NCBI GenBank assembly: GCA_029287965.1 | Contig: JARFQC010000235.1 | Span: 1-8,282 of the forward strand | Source of the DNA: Arenicellales bacterium | GTDB taxonomy: Bacteria; Pseudomonadota; Gammaproteobacteria; BMS3Bbin11 | Length of the DNA: 8,282 nucleotides | Direction of reading: 5' to 3' | Shown: one piece after another, positions 5,570 through 8,282 of the stretch | Layout: each line of letters opens with the position of its first letter | Numbering within the stretch: position 1 is the first letter of the stretch | Notes under the pieces: generated by a model | Seen by the model: the letters and a program-made list of their open reading frames with translations, nothing else | The model's database searches: none | What the model was told of the DNA's origin: nothing | Program-made: the position numbers and the translations under genes

Positions 5570-6808
5570 TCATGTCGCCACCCTGTTGCGGCCTTTTTTC
5601 TTGGCCCGGTAAAGCGCTTTGTCTGCAGCCTTGACGACCTGCTCCGGACTGCCTGCAGCGTGGTTGTCCGCGACACCGATACTGACCCGGATGCCAACCT
5701 GTTTCCTGCCGGCCGAGGCTGAAGCATTTCGGCGCGCCTTCGTTTTACTGTTTGCCTTGCGCTTTGGACGCGGCTTGCTGCGCACCACGAAGCGGGCATC
5801 CGCGATGGCACCGCGCAGCGCCTCCAGGTGCGGGATAGCATCTGCCGTCTGCTTGCCGGAAAACACCAGGGTAAATTCCTCACCGCCGTAACGGTATGCC
5901 TTGCAGCCGCCGCCCGCGCGCGCAAGGAAGCCCGCGACCATCTTGAGTACCTGGTCACCGACATCATGGCCGTAGCGGTCGTTAAACCGCTTGAAATGGT
6001 CGACATCGACCATCGCGATGCTGTAGCTGCGGCCGAGCTTGAGCAGCTGGTCGCGCAGTGAACGGCGCGTCGGCAGGCCGGTCAGTTCATCGCGGTAGGC
6101 CAGGTGAAAATTGTTGCGCACCAGGGCAAACAATATTGACAGCGCGGCAGCCGAAACGACCAGCTGGATAGCGACTGTCGAAGGGTAAACATGCAGTGCC
6201 AGGCCGTTTCCGGCAACCAGGGTCAGAAAACCGGCGGCAGCGATACCTGGCCGCAGGACCATGCGCATCAGCACTGCCAGCATGGCGACAAGGTGCAGCA
6301 GCACAACGGCATCGGAAAGACTGGTATGGGCATCCAGCCACGGTGGCAGAAAACGGCTGCCCAGCCACTGCATCTCGGCTGATACGCCCGGGTGCGTCCA
6401 CATCAGGGCGGCCACGGGCATGAAGACCACGACCGCGAGTCGAATCAGGCCGGCGTAGGTAAACAGGCCGCGCTCCTGCATGAACAGAAAGGCGATCAGC
6501 GCCAGCGGGTAGATAATCCCCATCGGCTGCACCATGTCGTTCGCCGAATACTCCCGGATAAGCGGCAGCTGCTGCGCATCGCCGAGCAGCAGGGCAAGAA
6601 ACAGTGTCCCCAGCAACAGCATGAAAAACAGGCGTGTCTGGTTGAAACCCAGGCTCAGGATCATGGCGATGCCAAGCAGGACATACGGCGCGACATGGCG
6701 TATGCCCGAGTATTCCTGCGGCAATGCAGCCGCCATGGGAACGGCAAAAATGGCCAGCGCAAACAGGCATGCGGGTACGACTATGGCGATAATCAGGGAC
6801 TTCAGCAT
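5570..6808 (-). CDS. membrane-bound GGEEF diguanylate cyclase with Lys/Arg-rich insertion
   Basis: A 412-aa predicted inner-membrane diguanylate cyclase (two GTP to c-di-GMP). About eight hydrophobic segments occupy residues 4-230 (near 4-24, 38-54, 58-76, 96-110, 121-138, 166-184, 189-208, 212-230); the sensor type was not recognised. The GGDEF domain follows: RDELTGLPTRR at 239-249 (Thr where most relatives have Asn), metal Asp in MVDVD (268), FNDRYGHDVGD at 275-285 and GGEEF at 308-312. The I-site position holds GGGC instead of RxxD, so classical product inhibition is not expected. Residues 343-370 form a very basic insertion (many Lys, Arg, Ser) between the core helix and the strand carrying VSIGVA; similar inserts occur in a known branch of GGDEF proteins. 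Start at 6808 is chosen because the protein then begins at its first membrane helix, with AGGA 3 bases upstream. It is divergent from pbpG. Confidence 0.93.
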   Translation of the reverse strand: MLKSLIIAIVVPACLFALAIFAVPMAAALPQEYSGIRHVAPYVLLGIAMILSLGFNQTRLFFMLLLGTLFLALLLGDAQQLPLIREYSANDMVQPMGIIYPLALIAFLFMQERGLFTYAGLIRLAVVVFMPVAALMWTHPGVSAEMQWLGSRFLPPWLDAHTSLSDAVVLLHLVAMLAVLMRMVLRPGIAAAGFLTLVAGNGLALHVYPSTVAIQLVVSAAALSILFALVRNNFHLAYRDELTGLPTRRSLRDQLLKLGRSYSIAMVDVDHFKRFNDRYGHDVGDQVLKMVAGFLARAGGGCKAYRYGGEEFTLVFSGKQTADAIPHLEALRGAIADARFVVRSKPRPKRKANSKTKARRNASASAGRKQVGIRVSIGVADNHAAGSPEQVVKAADKALYRAKKKGRNRVAT

Positions 6809-6855
6809 AGATCCTGTAACGCGGACGCGGGTCGCTCGGGCTGGTTTACGGATGA

Positions 6856-6871
6856 CCTGAAGAAAATCAGG
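6856..6871. repeat. inverted repeat between divergent genes, possible operator
   Basis: CCTGA (6856-6860) and TCAGG (6867-6871) form a 5-bp inverted pair spaced by AGAAAA, and a further TTCAGG follows at 6873-6878. It lies between the start codons of the GGEEF cyclase and pbpG and just upstream of the candidate pbpG -10. That is a fitting place for a regulator site, but the arms are short and no known operator consensus was recognised. Confidence 0.25.
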
Positions 6872-6872
6872 A

Positions 6873-6900
6873 TTCAGGCATGAATTTGGTCTATTATTAT
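6873..6900 (+). promoter_or_regulatory. candidate pbpG promoter
   Basis: TATTAT at 6895-6900 (five of six to -10; a second copy overlaps at 6892-6897) is preceded at 16 bases by TTCAGG (6873-6878, a weak -35). The implied start lies about 34 bases before ATG 6941. The same AT-rich patch, read on the other strand, contains CATAAT-like boxes that could drive the GGEEF cyclase. The whole gap is 6809-6940. Confidence 0.36.
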
Positions 6901-6940
6901 GAACCATTATCCGCCAACACGACATTAACCGACGTTGATA

Positions 6941-7843
6941 ATGAGACTACTGCTACTGCTGGGCTGTTTATCCGCTGCCGTACTACCCGCCACGCTGACC
7001 GCACAGGATGCCCCGCTGACGCTCGCGGCGCTTAGTGCCAACACCCGTCCGATTGCGCCTGCCCCGACCAGTGTCTGGCAGCAGCTCAATCCCGACAAGC
7101 TCAAGCTGCGCTCCGCATCGGCGCTGGTCGTTGACCGTTTCGGCAACGAAGTCTACGCCAAGAACGAGAACACCCCGCGACCAATCGCATCGATCACCAA
7201 GCTCATGACAGCGATGGTGACGCTCGATGCCGGGCTGCCCATGCAGGAAAAAATCACCATCACCAAGGCCGATCGCGACCTGCATAAACTGACCGGGTCA
7301 CGCCTCAAGTACGGTGCCAGCCTGACCCGCGAGCAGATGGTCGGCCTCGCACTGATGGCATCGGAAAACCGCGCCGCCGCTGCACTGGGCCGCACTTACC
7401 CGGGCGGCAGCGAGGCCTTCGTCAAGGCCATGAACAAGAAGGCCCGCGACCTGGGCATGACCTCTAGCCGGTTCAAGGACCCGGCCGGGCTCAATGCCGG
7501 CAACGTCGCATCGGCCAGCGACCTGGTCGTCATGGTCCAGACTGCACAGCGTTACCCGATGATTCGCAAAGCGACGACCACGAAGTCCATGACTGTCTAC
7601 CCCTGGAAGGGACGCGGCCCGCTGCGCTACGTCAATACCAACCGCCTGCTCAAGAACAAGTCCTGGTCAATAGAACTGAGCAAGACCGGCTACATCCACG
7701 AGGCAGGCCGCTGCCTGACCATGCGGGCCGAAATCGTCGATCAGCCGCTGGTCATCGTACTGCTCAATTCGTTCGGCAAGCTGACCCCGATGGGCGACTC
7801 CAACCGCCTGCGTAAATGGATCGAACGGGGCGTCGACAGCTAA
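6941..7843 (+). CDS. pbpG: D-alanyl-D-alanine endopeptidase (PBP7/8 type, peptidase S11)
   Basis: A periplasmic penicillin-binding peptidase that cuts D-Ala-meso-DAP cross-links in peptidoglycan, aiding wall remodelling. The product is 300 aa, close to E. coli PbpG and shorter than PBP5-type carboxypeptidases, with no room for their extra C-terminal domain and membrane anchor. Its signal peptide is about 1-21 (LTA before QDA). All three active-site motifs are present: SITK at 84-87 (catalytic Ser84, Lys87) within PRPIASITKLMTAMV, SEN at 141-143, and KTG at 248-250. The string LRSASALVVD and the lead-in to SITK are typical of PbpG. ATG 6941 is chosen over an in-frame TTG at 6935; no clear Shine-Dalgarno is seen (GTTGATA precedes it). 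The gene is divergent from the GGEEF cyclase and 73 bases before a lipoprotein gene on the same strand. Confidence 0.93.
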   Translation: MRLLLLLGCLSAAVLPATLTAQDAPLTLAALSANTRPIAPAPTSVWQQLNPDKLKLRSASALVVDRFGNEVYAKNENTPRPIASITKLMTAMVTLDAGLPMQEKITITKADRDLHKLTGSRLKYGASLTREQMVGLALMASENRAAAALGRTYPGGSEAFVKAMNKKARDLGMTSSRFKDPAGLNAGNVASASDLVVMVQTAQRYPMIRKATTTKSMTVYPWKGRGPLRYVNTNRLLKNKSWSIELSKTGYIHEAGRCLTMRAEIVDQPLVIVLLNSFGKLTPMGDSNRLRKWIERGVDS

Positions 7844-7916
7844 ATTCAGATACCTGCCCGGGATCCGCAGTGATACGGGCCCGCCACCTGTCATTTTTTT
7901 ATGTCTAAGGACTCCC
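7844..7916 (+). other. gap between pbpG and lipoprotein gene with weak hairpin and T-run
   Basis: GCCCG (7856-7860) can pair with CGGGC (7876-7880), and a run of seven T lies at 7894-7900. The T-run is 13 bases past the stem, too far for a standard intrinsic terminator. AAGGA at 7907-7911 is the ribosome site for the next gene. No clear promoter was found, so co-transcription with pbpG remains possible. Confidence 0.3.
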
Positions 7917-8282
7917 ATGTCTCGCTGCCCGACAAATATTGCAAGCATACTAATTATCTCTGCCTTGCTCGGCGGCTGCGGTACTTATGCCGGCCAGGGT
8001 GCAGTAGAAGGCGGCGCAACCGGCGCCCTCTCGGGCGCCGTCGGCGGAGCGTTCACATCACTGATATTCGGTGGAGACGTACTGGAAGGCGCGGCACGCG
8101 GCGCTGCATGGGGTGGTGCCGTCGGCGCCACGGCCGGTGCTGTATCGGGCAGCCAGGTCGACAAACAGGTCGAACAGAAGCAGCAGGCAGAGTGGGCGGC
8201 GTTGAAAGCCAGGATCGGGCCGGACGCCTACGAAGGTCTCGGCGCGCTGGCCGAGTGCGACTACAGGGAGGCAATTAGCAAG
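7917..8282 (+). CDS. glycine-zipper lipoprotein, C-terminus beyond the window
   Basis: The reading frame is open for 122 codons to the right edge with no stop, so the gene is partial. It starts at ATG 7917 with AAGGA 5 bases upstream. Residues 1-20 are a lipoprotein signal peptide with lipobox LGGC, Cys21 being the lipidated residue. Residues about 25-84 are rich in Gly and Ala in a glycine-zipper pattern (GAVEGGATGALSGAVGGAF, then a second block GAARGAAWGGAVGATAGAV), suggesting packed helices inserted in or lying against a membrane. A charged stretch then begins (KQVEQKQQAEWAALKARIG) followed by AYEGLGALAECDYREAI, which looks like the start of a helical repeat-type domain. Predicted to sit on the periplasmic side of the outer membrane; its role is unknown. 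It follows pbpG on the same strand, consistent with an envelope function. Confidence 0.85.
   Translation, partial: MSRCPTNIASILIISALLGGCGTYAGQGAVEGGATGALSGAVGGAFTSLIFGGDVLEGAARGAAWGGAVGATAGAVSGSQVDKQVEQKQQAEWAALKARIGPDAYEGLGALAECDYREAISK

Noticed and set aside
6809..6925. Longer start for the GGEEF cyclase (39 extra residues)
   Set aside because: The extension is Arg-rich and Pro-containing before a membrane helix and runs over the AT-rich promoter-like patch; ATG 6808 begins at the first helix.
6941..6970. Lipobox-like LLGC in the pbpG signal peptide
   Set aside because: Cys9 follows only five hydrophobic residues, too short for a lipoprotein signal; PbpG proteins are normally cut by signal peptidase I.
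7856..7900. Intrinsic terminator after pbpG
   Set aside because: The 5-bp stem has a 15-base loop and the T-run starts 13 bases later, outside normal terminator geometry.
7901..8278. Open frame starting at ATG 7901 after the T-run
   Set aside because: The product is Arg-rich and low in sense, without a ribosome site. The +1 neighbour frame at 7917 has a ribosome site, lipobox and glycine zipper.
1..8282. tRNA, rRNA, CRISPR, insertion sequence, prophage or defence system
   Set aside because: Read on both strands; no array of direct repeats, transposase motif or structured RNA signature was found.

Overview
The window looks like chromosomal DNA of a moderately GC-rich gammaproteobacterium. 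The support is the DarP-type N-terminus at the left edge, a PbpG-type endopeptidase, YihY, a 7TMR-DISM diguanylate cyclase and a glycine-zipper lipoprotein, all with proteobacterial character. There are no tRNA, rRNA, CRISPR, transposase or phage genes, and coding density is high. Genus cannot be fixed from the sequence alone.

Layout, left to right. (1) Bases 1-71 hold the first 23 codons of a minus-strand darP (yjgA) gene. (2) Divergent from it are two plus-strand polyphosphate kinase 2 genes in tandem (246-1049 and 1157-2062). They align without gaps across the kinase core but differ in their termini and lid loops. (3) The 189-base gap between convergent genes holds a perfect 10-bp hairpin (2083-2107) and a 75-base composite inverted repeat (2132-2206) that looks like a dispersed REP-type element. 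(4) A minus-strand block runs from 6808 down to 2252, in transcription order: a membrane GGEEF diguanylate cyclase, an uncharacterised 124-residue protein, a 75-residue Trp-rich protein (TTG start), a 7TMR-DISM GGDEF diguanylate cyclase, and a YihY/BrkB membrane protein. The last four are separated by overlaps or 12 bases and are very probably one operon, with a perfect TATAAT box just upstream. (5) Divergent from the first cyclase is a plus-strand pbpG-type DD-endopeptidase (6941-7843). It is followed by a glycine-zipper lipoprotein gene that runs off the right edge (7917-8282+).

Functionally the window brings together polyphosphate-dependent nucleotide phosphorylation (two PPK2), c-di-GMP synthesis (two cyclases, one with an RxxD inhibitory site and one without) and envelope functions (YihY, endopeptidase, lipoprotein). 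The least ordinary part is the four-gene operon in which a small Trp-rich protein is translationally coupled to a surface-sensing type diguanylate cyclase. I see no clearly new defence or mobile system; the gene families other than the two small proteins are familiar.
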